Below are positions 41,484 to 49,910 of a stretch of DNA of 57,943 bases, in pieces. Position numbers and translations under genes: made by a program. Within the stretch, counting starts at the first letter, position 1. Each line of letters begins with the position of its first letter. Location: positions 1-57,943 of the forward strand of contig JAITOU010000040.1 in NCBI GenBank assembly GCA_031289755.1. The letters run 5' to 3'. Under the pieces are notes generated by a model, which was not told where the DNA came from, did no database searches, and was given only the letters and a program-made list of their open reading frames with translations. The stretch is from Clostridiales bacterium. Lineage in GTDB: Bacteria > Bacillota > Clostridia > Christensenellales > JAISNN01.

Positions 41484-42413
41484 ATGTTAAATAACTTAAT
41501 GTGTAGTTTAAAACTATACGACGATGATCGTGTAAAAGTATCGTTTTATAAACGTCCTCCTAAGCCACAATTTCGTCAATATTCTGACACTCATAAAATA
41601 CATCTTGCGACTGGCGAATTATTACCCTATACCTTACAGGACACTTATAAACGTGCTTACTCTGATTTTGTATCTCTTACTCGTACTCGGCGGACGATTG
41701 AGTCATTATCAAAACTTAATCGTTTTCGCTACTTTCTAACTATAACATTTAATAAACAGTTTATTAATCGTTCAGACGCTGCCGAAGTGCGCAAAAAGTT
41801 TCGTGCTATAATTAAGCGTTTGATTCATGCTTATGGCGGCGTTTCATATATACAAGTCGGTGAATTTCATGAAGACTTGTCTAATATCCATTATCATATT
41901 ATGATAAATTTTGTTGTTGCTCCAAAGCTTAAATATGTCGGCTTATCTCGTAAGGGTCAACGTCTTTATCATTTTGATAAAGTTGCTTTTAAGCGTGACG
42001 ATTGTTTTTTAACCGTCGAAAAATTAACGCAATCAAATAATGTTCATTATTTACTTAAATATCTTACAAAAGGTTATTGTTTCCCTTTTCACCGTCGTTT
42101 CGGTTGTACTCGTGACCTTGTTCGTACTCGTGTCGTTGAGCATTGCTCTACTCATTCGATTTACGCCGAGTTAATTGTTAATCATTTTAAAAATTTTTAT
42201 TGTTTTGACACGGTGTGCGAAAATGATAAATGTATGTCTTACATATACACATCTCGGCGTTGGCGCGCGTCAGCGCGCCAGGTCGAGATGGACTTGTCTA
42301 TAAATAACATAAAGGGCGACAATGTTAAGGATATTTTTAATTGCATAAAAGAAAAAATCTTATATTGGAACGAAAAAGAGCGAATACGCTTTGAAGATTT
42401 AGAAAAAATATAA
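41484..42413 (+). CDS. HUH-type rolling-circle replication initiator (Rep)
   Basis: The 309-residue protein has the three motifs of rolling-circle Reps: motif I FLTITFN (residues 84-90), motif II (HUH) GEFHEDLSNIHYHIM with His136 and His138 coordinating the metal ion, and motif III VHYLLKYLTKGY with candidate nucleophiles Tyr189 (YLLK) and Tyr193 (YLTK). It would nick the plus-strand origin of the phage circle and restart replication. The layout resembles Reps of Bacillota inoviruses and of microvirus VP4-type proteins. Near its 3' end the gene contains an unusually GC-rich hairpin (42250-42290). Confidence 0.9.
   Translation: MLNNLMCSLKLYDDDRVKVSFYKRPPKPQFRQYSDTHKIHLATGELLPYTLQDTYKRAYSDFVSLTRTRRTIESLSKLNRFRYFLTITFNKQFINRSDAAEVRKKFRAIIKRLIHAYGGVSYIQVGEFHEDLSNIHYHIMINFVVAPKLKYVGLSRKGQRLYHFDKVAFKRDDCFLTVEKLTQSNNVHYLLKYLTKGYCFPFHRRFGCTRDLVRTRVVEHCSTHSIYAELIVNHFKNFYCFDTVCENDKCMSYIYTSRRWRASARQVEMDLSINNIKGDNVKDIFNCIKEKILYWNEKERIRFEDLEKI
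42250..42290 (+). repeat. 15-bp GC-rich hairpin inside the Rep gene
   Basis: TGGCGCGC-GTCA-GCGCGCCA is a perfect 8-bp stem, extended after a small internal loop by CATCTCG/CGAGATG. It stands out sharply in the AT-rich gene and encodes an Arg-Trp-Arg-Ala-rich stretch. It is a strong candidate for a packaging signal or replication origin on the phage single strand. Confidence 0.75.
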
Positions 42414-42423
42414 CAAATATTAA

Positions 42424-42452
42424 ATGTCATAATGTAGTATGACATGGCTTTT
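42424..42452 (+). terminator. terminator after Rep
   Basis: ATGTCAT/ATGACAT (7 bp, eight-base loop) followed by GGCTTTTTATTTT, directly after the Rep stop codon. Confidence 0.6.
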
Positions 42453-42475
42453 TATTTTAGGGGAATATTATCATT

Positions 42476-43471
42476 ATGGAAAAAACAGAACAATTTCATT
42501 ACAATACGCCTTATTCGGCAAAGGAAAAAGAAAAAGCATTAAATTTGTTGAGAAACTCTACGATAGAGTTTGTAGCTCATAGATATCATTGTACTGAACG
42601 TACATTGTATCGTTGGAAAAGTCTTTATGACGGTACGTTACAATCTCTTGAAAATCATTCTAAGCGACCTAAAACAGTACATCCGAATGCACATACAAAG
42701 CAAGAGATAAAGCATATAAAAGATTTAATACATCGTAATCCTAATATCGGATTAAATGAATTGTATGGAAAGTTAAGACGTTTTTATGCATATCAACGTA
42801 GTTATGTGGGTCTTTACCGTTTTTTGCGAAAGAACGGTTATTTTTTTGATAAGCCAAAAAGAGTTAAAAGAGTATCTAAGCCGTATGATACTCCGCAATC
42901 TTTGGGTATTAAAATGCAAATAGATGTTAAGGTTGTGCCAAAAGATTGTTATAGCGGTATATATTCGGACGAAAAATTTTATCAGTATACTGCGATAGAT
43001 GAATCTTCGCGTGAACGGTTTGTTTATGCTTATAAAGAACAGTGTCAACAATCGTCAGTAGATTTTTTGAAGCGTGTTATAGTTTATTTTAGATATAAGC
43101 CTTTAATAGTTCAGACCGATAACGGGCAGGAATTTACATATACTCGGCAAGCAAGTAGCGATAAAGAGCATTTATTTGATAGAGCTTGTCGGCTGCTGGG
43201 TATTGAGCACAAGAGAATAAAGCCCCGTACTCCCCGTCACAATGGTAAGGTTGAGCGTTCTCATCGTAACGATAATGAGCGGTTTTATAAATATCTTAAA
43301 TTTTATTCATATGAAGATTTGTTGAAGCAAATGTCGGCATATTTAAAGCGTTCAAATGATATTCCGTCTTCTGTGCTTTGTACTCGTGATAAAAAAGAAA
43401 AATGGCTCACTCCGTTAGAGAAGAGAGCCGAGTTACTTTTGTTGGACTATAATATAAAGGAAGATAGATAG
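42476..43471 (+). CDS. DDE (rve-type) transposase/integrase of the prophage
   Basis: The 331-residue protein begins with an HTH domain (EFVAHRYHCTERTLYRWKSLYDG, residues about 31-53) and a second helical DNA-binding segment (IGLNELYGKLRRF). An rve-type catalytic domain follows with MQIDVK (Asp150), IVQTDNGQEF (Asp215) and NGKVERSHRNDNERFY (Glu260). This is the IS481/IS3-like retroviral-integrase-fold family. It lies at the right end of the prophage, 270 bp inside the right repeat, and no other recombinase is present, so it is the probable integrase. A DDE enzyme does not normally create 25-bp duplications. Confidence 0.85.
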   Translation: MEKTEQFHYNTPYSAKEKEKALNLLRNSTIEFVAHRYHCTERTLYRWKSLYDGTLQSLENHSKRPKTVHPNAHTKQEIKHIKDLIHRNPNIGLNELYGKLRRFYAYQRSYVGLYRFLRKNGYFFDKPKRVKRVSKPYDTPQSLGIKMQIDVKVVPKDCYSGIYSDEKFYQYTAIDESSRERFVYAYKEQCQQSSVDFLKRVIVYFRYKPLIVQTDNGQEFTYTRQASSDKEHLFDRACRLLGIEHKRIKPRTPRHNGKVERSHRNDNERFYKYLKFYSYEDLLKQMSAYLKRSNDIPSSVLCTRDKKEKWLTPLEKRAELLLLDYNIKEDR

Positions 43472-43743
43472 TTTAAATTATTTTCCCGTCGGAATTTTTG
43501 TTCCGCTTATTATTGTAAAAAATGGTCTGTAAAATGGATATTGATTTTTCATGTTTTGTTCTTTTTTTTGATTGATTATATCATATCAAATATTGCTCGT
43601 CAATCTGTTGGACAAACTTTTCTATGAAAAGATTTTTTCCCACACCCTTTTCAAAAGTCTATTTTGTTGATATAAACATATAAAAGTACAGTTATTTAAA
43701 AAAAAAATAAAAAATTTACTGAAATATCATTGACAATCTTTGA

Positions 43744-43768
43744 ACAATAGAGCCTTCAAAAACTTTTT
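43744..43768 (+). repeat. right flanking direct repeat (att-like, 25 bp)
   Basis: Identical to 32198-32222. Beyond it the sequence continues CTATTATATAAAATG, unlike the left side, so the identity ends exactly at 25 bp. The preceding part of the gap (43472-43743) is AT-rich, with only a weak CGGAA/TTCCG hairpin after the recombinase gene. Confidence 0.8.
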
Positions 43769-43810
43769 CTATTATATAAAATGCCCGTTCTCTTTTTCTA
43801 TAGACAAATC

Positions 43811-43875
43811 CATTTTCTCTTCCCTTACCCGACCGCAAAATTGACAAGCACGGCCGGACGATAAAAATTTATCGA
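43811..43875 (-). pseudogene. remnant of an endonuclease I C-terminus
   Basis: The minus strand reads NFYRPAVLVNFAVG followed by a stop, resembling the last residues of the endonuclease I gene at 46383-47399 (FIDQPWLVKFVVW). The DNA around both stop codons is also alike (TTCTCTTCCCTTAC...). It is a short leftover of a second copy beside the prophage boundary. Confidence 0.55.
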
Positions 43876-43982
43876 TATGCTTGTACCGAAAGACTGTTTT
43901 TCACTGTGCTTGCTTGCGAAAAGCAAAAAAAGAAAAACCGATAACAGAAGAAATATATTTCGTTTTAAGGTGTTCCGTACTG

Positions 43983-45380
43983 CTAAAAGGCGGATTTATA
44001 TAATGCGTCGAGGTCAATTAGGCGCAAGAAATTATCTTTATTGGCAGCGTCGGCTACGCCGGAGGAAAAGCCTGATTTTGAGAACAGATAATAATATTTA
44101 CGGCTAAATTGCTTGAAAATATCGGCTTTTCGTTTTAAGTTGTCCAATACGCCGAGTTCGACGGGCTTGTTTTCCCACTTGCATTCGCAGAAAATCGCGT
44201 CCTTGCCGTTTATAGCGATTATATCTATTTCTTCTGGCTGCTTAGTTTCGGGATTGCCGCCCCACCAGCTGCCTATTTCGCGGGGAATGAACGGAAGATT
44301 TTCCGCAAAATTAACGAGATATTGAAGACATATATTCTCGAATATCTTCCCCATATAGCTATTCAGATACGGCTTTATTTCTCTTTGATATACCGTCGCC
44401 GTTTTGTCGGCGACTATTGCGGAAATATTTTCGGGAACAAACCGAAACCAAAAATTAAACAGATTGTCCTTGATAAAATACAAAACCTTATTTTTTATAC
44501 CGCAAGCTACGGGTGTTTTTTTGCCGATAATACCGAGCGATATCAGGACGCTTAAATATTTTGAGCAGGGACCGCTTTCAAGCCTTACCTTTGTAGCGAT
44601 GACATTCAGCTTGCTTGCGCCGTCCGCAATAGCCGCGATGATTGCATTATATACTGACGGTTCTCTGAGTTCTTGTTTCAAAAGATTATTCGGTTCTTCA
44701 AAGAGATAGCTCGTCTTATCGAGAAAGCCTTCGATTATAGCTTCGTCGAGACCGTTTGAAACGTTCAGCTTGTTAATATAATGCGGAATTCCGCCGGTAA
44801 TGCCGTAAATTAATGCGTTGTCTGCCTTTGAAAGCTCACGGTGCGCTTCGGCAGTCTTGAGATAGGTAAGCGGCTCGAGCTTAAATTGTGCGGTACGTCT
44901 GCCGTAGAGCGGACTTTTATAACCGAGAACTTGATTTTCCATAAAAGACATCGACGAGCCGCAGAGAATTATAAAAATATTAGTGCGACTAAACATATGG
45001 TCGATAAAATGTTGCAATTCGCTTGAAATCGATTTGTCGGAAGAAGCGAGATACGGATATTCGTCAATTACAAAAACGATATGCTCTTTTTGCGCCGTCT
45101 CATAGATTTTCGTGAAGACATCTTCAAACTCTCCGTATGCCATATTAGCTTTACTGTCGGGATACAAATAAGAATTAACCGCTTTAGATAAAACTTTAAG
45201 ATTTGCCGCTCCGGTTGTTTCGAGCGCGGAAAAGAATATAACCTTTTTGTCTTTGCAAAATTCACCGATGAGAGTAGTCTTGCCGACGCGCCGCCGTCCG
45301 TAAAGAATGACACACTGAAAATCGTTTGTGGTATAAAGCTTTTCTAATTTTTGAAGCTCTGATTCACGACCGTAAAACAT
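43983..45380 (-). CDS. AAA ATPase with C-terminal DUF234 (PD-(D/E)XK) domain
   Basis: From the ATG at 45380 (AGGGG ribosome binding site) the protein has 465 residues. The Walker A motif is YGRRRVGKTT (residues 27-36), Walker B is IVFVIDEYPYL, and ILCGSSMSFM is the sensor I strand. The C-terminus has IIAINGKDAIFCECKW (residues about 405-420), the D...E.K nuclease-like core of DUF234. This family (archaeal-ATPase-like) is frequent in gut anaerobes, often beside mobile DNA; its function is not known. It lies directly to the right of the prophage. Confidence 0.9.
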   Translation of the reverse strand: MFYGRESELQKLEKLYTTNDFQCVILYGRRRVGKTTLIGEFCKDKKVIFFSALETTGAANLKVLSKAVNSYLYPDSKANMAYGEFEDVFTKIYETAQKEHIVFVIDEYPYLASSDKSISSELQHFIDHMFSRTNIFIILCGSSMSFMENQVLGYKSPLYGRRTAQFKLEPLTYLKTAEAHRELSKADNALIYGITGGIPHYINKLNVSNGLDEAIIEGFLDKTSYLFEEPNNLLKQELREPSVYNAIIAAIADGASKLNVIATKVRLESGPCSKYLSVLISLGIIGKKTPVACGIKNKVLYFIKDNLFNFWFRFVPENISAIVADKTATVYQREIKPYLNSYMGKIFENICLQYLVNFAENLPFIPREIGSWWGGNPETKQPEEIDIIAINGKDAIFCECKWENKPVELGVLDNLKRKADIFKQFSRKYYYLFSKSGFSSGVADAANKDNFLRLIDLDALYKSAF

Positions 45381-45414
45381 ATTAATACCCCTACTCATAA
45401 TATAGTATATTACG

Positions 45415-45443
45415 AGTATACGTTATTTTAACAAGAAAGTCAA
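45415..45443 (-). promoter_or_regulatory. promoter of the AAA/DUF234 gene
   Basis: On the minus strand TTGACT (45438-45443), 17 bp and TATACT (45415-45420), 35 bp before the start codon. Confidence 0.65.
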
Positions 45444-45587
45444 CTGAAATTATATAAAAAAGAGAAAACGGAGAAAGAACGGGTCTGTCTATAAATCAAA
45501 AAAAGCAGTAAATAAAGGATATATAAGGCAACTCCGATTAAGTAACGTCTTCAGCTTATATTGGATTTGAAATCCGATAAAATTCCG

Positions 45588-46328
45588 TTATTTTTCCGTC
45601 GAAATTTGTCTGTCGGCTAATTTAGTAGATGCTTTCAAAAACTCAACACCTTCATTTATTGTTTTGTCTATCATGCTATTTACAATACAAATACCTTTTT
45701 CTTTTGTGCCGAAGGAAGGAAAACCCAAGCTGCCGACATATCCTTTCGGCATTCCTTTATCTTCATGGAATAAATATTTCTTAAAATTATTAGAGTCTAT
45801 ATCGAATTCCTGTATTTTATCCGCTTTAACTTTTTCAGGGAACAGCTGTAATACAATAGAAGTTTCAGCTTCGCAAGCATGCCTGATAGTAGCTTGTTTT
45901 TCGAGTATATCAGAATAATCAATATCAGAAATATCTATTAATTTGATATTATCCGCCTTTATTTGTAAAGCCTGTAAGTGAAAAGGGTCGCCATGACAGG
46001 TCAAAATTGCAAAATGAACGACTCCTTGTTGCTCCCACCAATTTATTATGGATAAAATTGTTTCTCTTAATATTTCAGCACTTATCGACGTCGTTCCGGC
46101 AAAATGAATATCACAAGGTAAATTAACTCCATAATTCAGCGTCGGTGCGACTATTGCGCCGGTTTTTTCAGACAAAATATCAGCAAAATATTCCGCAATA
46201 AATATATCCGTTCCAAGCGGTAAATGATAACCGTGTTGCTCGCAAGTGCCAACAGAAATTATAATATTATCGTTGACATTTTTTAAGTGCTTTTCAATTT
46301 CATGCCAAGTCATATTAAGCATTAACAT
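45588..46328 (-). CDS. creatininase-family amidohydrolase
   Basis: The 246-residue protein has the metal-site signature SVGTCEQHGYHLPLGTD (residues about 26-42), then YGVNLPCDIHFAGTTSIS, LTCHGDPFHLQAL and a late ACEAETSIVLQLFPE segment with the conserved glutamate. These residues bind the two metals in creatinine amidohydrolase relatives, including MftE-like peptidases. The true substrate is unknown and creatinine is unlikely. A small GGATTT/AAATCC hairpin follows its stop codon. Confidence 0.88.
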   Translation of the reverse strand: MLMLNMTWHEIEKHLKNVNDNIIISVGTCEQHGYHLPLGTDIFIAEYFADILSEKTGAIVAPTLNYGVNLPCDIHFAGTTSISAEILRETILSIINWWEQQGVVHFAILTCHGDPFHLQALQIKADNIKLIDISDIDYSDILEKQATIRHACEAETSIVLQLFPEKVKADKIQEFDIDSNNFKKYLFHEDKGMPKGYVGSLGFPSFGTKEKGICIVNSMIDKTINEGVEFLKASTKLADRQISTEK

Positions 46329-46382
46329 TTGATTTGCTCCGTTTATAGAAATGTTTCTTATTTTTATTCATATTCTCTTCCC

Positions 46383-47399
46383 TTACCAAACCACAAATTT
46401 GACAAGCCACGGTTGGTCGATAAATATGTTTCGGTTACCTTGTTTCTGCTCAACCGCATTATTGTGTCTAATTTCAAAAGACGACACAATGTCGAGCTTC
46501 GCCCATTTTTTCATCAGCGTAATGTCGATTTTACTTTTAGCGAAGTCACTGTATCCGTATGTTTTATCCATATATAGAATTGCACGCGCAACGTCGCCCT
46601 TAAATTCATCGGTCGGCTCAAAAACGGTTTCGCCCTTGCGGTTCTTGCCGAGATAACCGCACACATTGCCCGAAGAGTCTTTGAGCGTCGTTACAGAGTT
46701 ATGCAGCTCGACTTCTCCGAATTGCGCGTTACCGCGCTTTGCGTTAATGGCTTTATTTGCCAAAAAAATATTATGCAGGTCGTTCACATAGTTTTTGCTT
46801 CCTTTGCCCCACGATTGTGCGATTACATGCTCGCGGTCGATTTCGCCGACTCCGCCGTATAATGTGTAGCCGCTTATCTCGGGAACATTTGTATAGTAAT
46901 TGTCGGAAAATTGCTTCTTAGGATTGATACCGTTGTTTGCAATAAACGACGGAATGCAAAAGAAAGCAAAAATGTATATAAATAAAGCTGAGCAAGCAAT
47001 AAAAGTGCCGCGCTTGACCTTCTTATCCGCTTCGATTTTGCCGCCGATACCGCCAAACAAATAAAAATATCCGACGACAACCTGCACGATAACGGTGAAA
47101 AGCATAAACAACCACAACGGCGTTATCCAAAAGGCGGCTACCAAGGTAAATAATGTTGTGAACCCTGCCAAAAAGAACGCGGCAATGCCGATTGCATATC
47201 TTATATGCGAATGCTTTTTTATAAAATCTTTATTAAGAATAAGTCCCGCTATTGACACAGGAAGAATTGCAAATACAAGCCACCAACCGCCTGCACCTAC
47301 CGTAACGATTGTCAAGCGAAATGCCAAAAGCAATGCCGCACAGATAATTACAGATGCAATACCTGTCTGTTGCCGTATTTTAATTTTGTACATATGCAC
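46383..47399 (-). CDS. membrane-anchored endonuclease I family nuclease
   Basis: The 338-residue protein has two parts. Residues 1-155 form four to five membrane segments (ASVIICAALLLAFRL, WWLVFAILPVSIAGLIL, YAIGIAAFFLAGFTTLFTLVAAF, LWLFMLFTVIVQVVVGYFYLF, FIACSALFIYIFAFFCI). Residues 160-338 form an Endonuclease_1 (EndA/NucM, His-Me finger) domain with DREHVIAQSWG (His191), DLHNIFLANKAINAKRGNAQFGEV and the family end NNAVEQKQGNRNIFIDQP. Usual members are secreted without a large membrane domain. The active site presumably faces outside, where it could degrade extracellular or incoming DNA. Confidence 0.88.
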   Translation of the reverse strand: MHMYKIKIRQQTGIASVIICAALLLAFRLTIVTVGAGGWWLVFAILPVSIAGLILNKDFIKKHSHIRYAIGIAAFFLAGFTTLFTLVAAFWITPLWLFMLFTVIVQVVVGYFYLFGGIGGKIEADKKVKRGTFIACSALFIYIFAFFCIPSFIANNGINPKKQFSDNYYTNVPEISGYTLYGGVGEIDREHVIAQSWGKGSKNYVNDLHNIFLANKAINAKRGNAQFGEVELHNSVTTLKDSSGNVCGYLGKNRKGETVFEPTDEFKGDVARAILYMDKTYGYSDFAKSKIDITLMKKWAKLDIVSSFEIRHNNAVEQKQGNRNIFIDQPWLVKFVVW

Positions 47400-47505
47400 C
47401 TACCGACTCTTACATTTATCAAAAAAATAACCGAAAACACAAACTTAACGACCTCATTTTGGAATGCGGCTCTAATCCCTAATCTGCACAAAGGCAAAAT
47501 CAATT

Positions 47506-48792
47506 TCATTTCTCTTCGCTTTTGTCGTTTATCACAATACGTTCGGTTTCGGACCAGTCCACCGCTTTGGGCTTGGTGATGAAGGCTGTGAGAGCCAAGT
47601 AGCCCCACTCAAAACAGTAGAAGGGACTCAAAAAAACAATCTGTATCTTTTCGTGCGGCGGCACATTTAAGTCCTTGCCGAGAATGATTACGGCGCACAA
47701 ATTAAATAGGAAAACCGCCAGATACAATATCAAAAAAGTGTACAAAAAGCACGTTAGCGCAAACCAAGCAAGCGGCGATTTTAATATAAGCAGTGCGACT
47801 GTAAATCCAAAAAACATGAATATCGACACGACGGTGCCGATTAAAAAGGGCAAAATCGGATAAAGCCCGAACAAATAGTCAAGATTGCGCACCTTCACGC
47901 CGCGTTTGGTAAATGTGTTTGCCATTATCTTTTTTCGGTAGCGGCGGCCGCATTCCGCAAAGCCGCGCAGCCAACGGCTGCGGCGTTTGACGCTTTCGGT
48001 ATGCAGCAAGCACTCTTCGGTATACACACAGGCGTATTCGTAATATACCATTTTGAAGTTATTTAAGATACATTCGCACTCAAACAGCATATCTTCCGTG
48101 AACCCTTTGATATGCCAGCCGCCCATTTGTATAATTACACGCGCACTGATTGCATAGCCTGTACCGCACAAAGTCAGGGGCAAGCCCCGTTTTGTACGCC
48201 ATTTATTGCCCATATCGTCGAGTTGAGTATAGGTGAGCGCGTTGCAATTTGCCCAAAACGAACGCTTGCGTTTGTCCTTAACAAGCCAATTTTTGACCTT
48301 GCGTTTCCCCACCACGACGTCTGCGCCGTCTGCGAAGGCGTTGTTAATTTCCTCGACAAAGCGGCTGTCCGCAATGTTGTCGGCATCGATAATCGCGAAT
48401 GCGTCGTAGAGACCGACGTCGATTTGCCCGAAAAAGCCTTCCAAAGCGTCGCCCTTACATTTTTGAATCGGCACGACGTGTACTGCGATATTGCCGTACT
48501 CCTTGCAAATATCGATTGTCGCGTCGCGTGCGTCATTTACGATGACGTGTATATCGTATGCAGCTTTGTCGTACGATTGATTGAGCAAGCCGGCGATACA
48601 CTCGCGTATAACTTTACTCTCGTTACGAGCCGGTACAACAACGCAAATCCTATTAATTTTATCGTTTTTTAATCGTTTTTGCTTGACAAATGCGGAAAAA
48701 TACCATGAAATGCGAAAACCGTACGCCAATACGGATGCCGCAGCGATGATAAGGTAGATTATAAAATACTCATGTAAGAACGCTTCCATCAA
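47506..48792 (-). CDS. family 2 glycosyltransferase, membrane-bound
   Basis: The 428-residue protein has an N-terminal membrane segment, the GT2 nucleotide-sugar site ICVVVPARNESKVI, and DADN (DXD-type) at about 135-138. ISARVIIQMGGW and FTEDMLFECECIL (the acid/base ED motif) follow, and the processive-type RRSRWLRG (Q/RXXRW) is present. At least three C-terminal membrane segments follow. It resembles processive or polyisoprenyl/lipid GT2 enzymes (cellulose-synthase-like). It overlaps the upstream MGDG-synthase-like gene by four bases and is the last gene of the lipid operon, so glycolipid or surface polysaccharide synthesis is likely. Confidence 0.88.
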   Translation of the reverse strand: MMEAFLHEYFIIYLIIAAASVLAYGFRISWYFSAFVKQKRLKNDKINRICVVVPARNESKVIRECIAGLLNQSYDKAAYDIHVIVNDARDATIDICKEYGNIAVHVVPIQKCKGDALEGFFGQIDVGLYDAFAIIDADNIADSRFVEEINNAFADGADVVVGKRKVKNWLVKDKRKRSFWANCNALTYTQLDDMGNKWRTKRGLPLTLCGTGYAISARVIIQMGGWHIKGFTEDMLFECECILNNFKMVYYEYACVYTEECLLHTESVKRRSRWLRGFAECGRRYRKKIMANTFTKRGVKVRNLDYLFGLYPILPFLIGTVVSIFMFFGFTVALLILKSPLAWFALTCFLYTFLILYLAVFLFNLCAVIILGKDLNVPPHEKIQIVFLSPFYCFEWGYLALTAFITKPKAVDWSETERIVINDKSEEK

Positions 48793-49874
48793 TTTTCAAC
48801 CAAATATTTTGCAATAACCTTTGCGCCGGATATGTCGGCACAGCTTTGCTCGATATGAGAAAACCTTTTCAAAAGTTCATAGTCGTTTTTAAAAAGCAGG
48901 TCCATTGCGGCGCTTAATTTTTTTGGAGAGCCGCATTTTAAGCCGTATTGATTTTCGACTATATATTGATAATTTTTCTCTTCCTGCCCTAAAATATTTC
49001 CCGTGATTAAAACGGGAACGCACATTTTTACCGCCTCCAAAATCATATTAGGACCGGCTTTCGCTATTAAAATATCGGCGTCCGACAGCCTTTTATCCAT
49101 GTCGGAAATGTAACCCAAAACGGTGACGTTTTCTATGCCGGAAAGCTTTTTATCAAGATATTTTTTAAGCTTTTCGTCGCTTCCCGTAACGACGGTTAAA
49201 ATAATATTGTGCTTTAAAGCGGCTAAAATAAATTCTAAGCTTACCTTGTCGCGTTTTGGACTCGGACTTACCATCAAAACGTTCGGAAGTGAAATTTCAG
49301 TTTTCGGTTTTTTATTTACCGCGCTAAACTTTTCATTTATAGGAAAACCCGAATGAACCAAATTTTCCTTTTTGAAACCCTTTTTTAAAAGCTCATCATA
49401 CATTTTGACGGTAGGCACAAAGGTGATATCGCATTTTTTGTCATGCCAAAGGCGCGAATGCTTAACCGGGTCTATAATACAGGTGTAAAACGGGATTTTC
49501 AGCTTTAATTTTTTTAAGCATTTGCCGACACTTCCGACAAAGCACGGATGAACCGATAAAATTATATCCGGCTTATACTCCGATATCATCTTTTTAAAAC
49601 GCTTAAAAATAGTCTTATAAAGGATGAAATTGGAGAAGCCTTTAAAAAAAGACGTAAATTCATAGAACAATTTCCAAAAGAATCTAAATTGAGTTGTAAA
49701 GGCAACATAGCCTTTTTCGTCATCTTTGCCGGTGTAGCCGGGGTAACACACCATAGCGTCGGCGGCATTAACGTCCACATCGGGATTTAACGCAAAAACC
49801 GCGTTTTTTATGGCATCCGAGCTTCCCCTATGTCCGCCCTTTTTGGTCGTTAAAATCAAAATTCTTTTTGGCAT
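48789..49874 (-). CDS. MGDG-synthase-like (diacylglycerol) glycosyltransferase
   Basis: The 361-residue protein begins ILILTTKKGGHRGSSDAIKNAV, matching the opening of MGDG synthase/UgtP (GGGH...A). KPDIILSVHPCFVG and FYTCIIDPVKHSRLW follow in the N-terminal domain. The C-terminal GT28-like domain has ILIAKAGPNMILEAVKMCVPVLITG, the donor-binding region. Such enzymes transfer glucose or galactose from UDP-sugar to diacylglycerol on the inner membrane face. It is co-directional with, and overlaps, a GT2 gene and lies downstream of fatty-acid genes, consistent with glycolipid formation. Confidence 0.88.
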   Translation of the reverse strand: MPKRILILTTKKGGHRGSSDAIKNAVFALNPDVDVNAADAMVCYPGYTGKDDEKGYVAFTTQFRFFWKLFYEFTSFFKGFSNFILYKTIFKRFKKMISEYKPDIILSVHPCFVGSVGKCLKKLKLKIPFYTCIIDPVKHSRLWHDKKCDITFVPTVKMYDELLKKGFKKENLVHSGFPINEKFSAVNKKPKTEISLPNVLMVSPSPKRDKVSLEFILAALKHNIILTVVTGSDEKLKKYLDKKLSGIENVTVLGYISDMDKRLSDADILIAKAGPNMILEAVKMCVPVLITGNILGQEEKNYQYIVENQYGLKCGSPKKLSAAMDLLFKNDYELLKRFSHIEQSCADISGAKVIAKYLVEN

Positions 49875-49910
49875 TCGATTCTTCCTTTTAATTTTACATT
49901 GAACGATTTA

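Larger units (their letters stand above)
32198..43768 (+). mobile_element. integrated inovirus-like (filamentous phage) prophage, about 11.5 kb
   Basis: The element is bounded by a perfect 25-bp direct repeat (32198-32222 and 43744-43768). Inside, nearly all genes read rightwards and are more AT- and T-rich than the host genes. The diagnostic inovirus pair is present: a Zot/pI-type ATPase (39537-40373) and an HUH rolling-circle Rep (41484-42413). They are accompanied by several small single-pass membrane proteins and a candidate ssDNA-binding protein. A DDE recombinase gene stands at the right end. The set of modules looks complete, so the element may be active. Secretin and XerCD-type genes are not seen; a Gram-positive host needs no secretin. 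Confidence 0.85.

Noticed and set aside
32223..43743. Terminal inverted repeats for the DDE recombinase
   Set aside because: I compared the inner ends of the element in inverted orientation and found only a four-base match (TGTT), which is chance level.
43877..44107. 76-codon plus-strand frame rich in Arg/Lys
   Set aside because: It largely overlaps the end of the AAA/DUF234 gene on the opposite strand and lacks a ribosome binding site.
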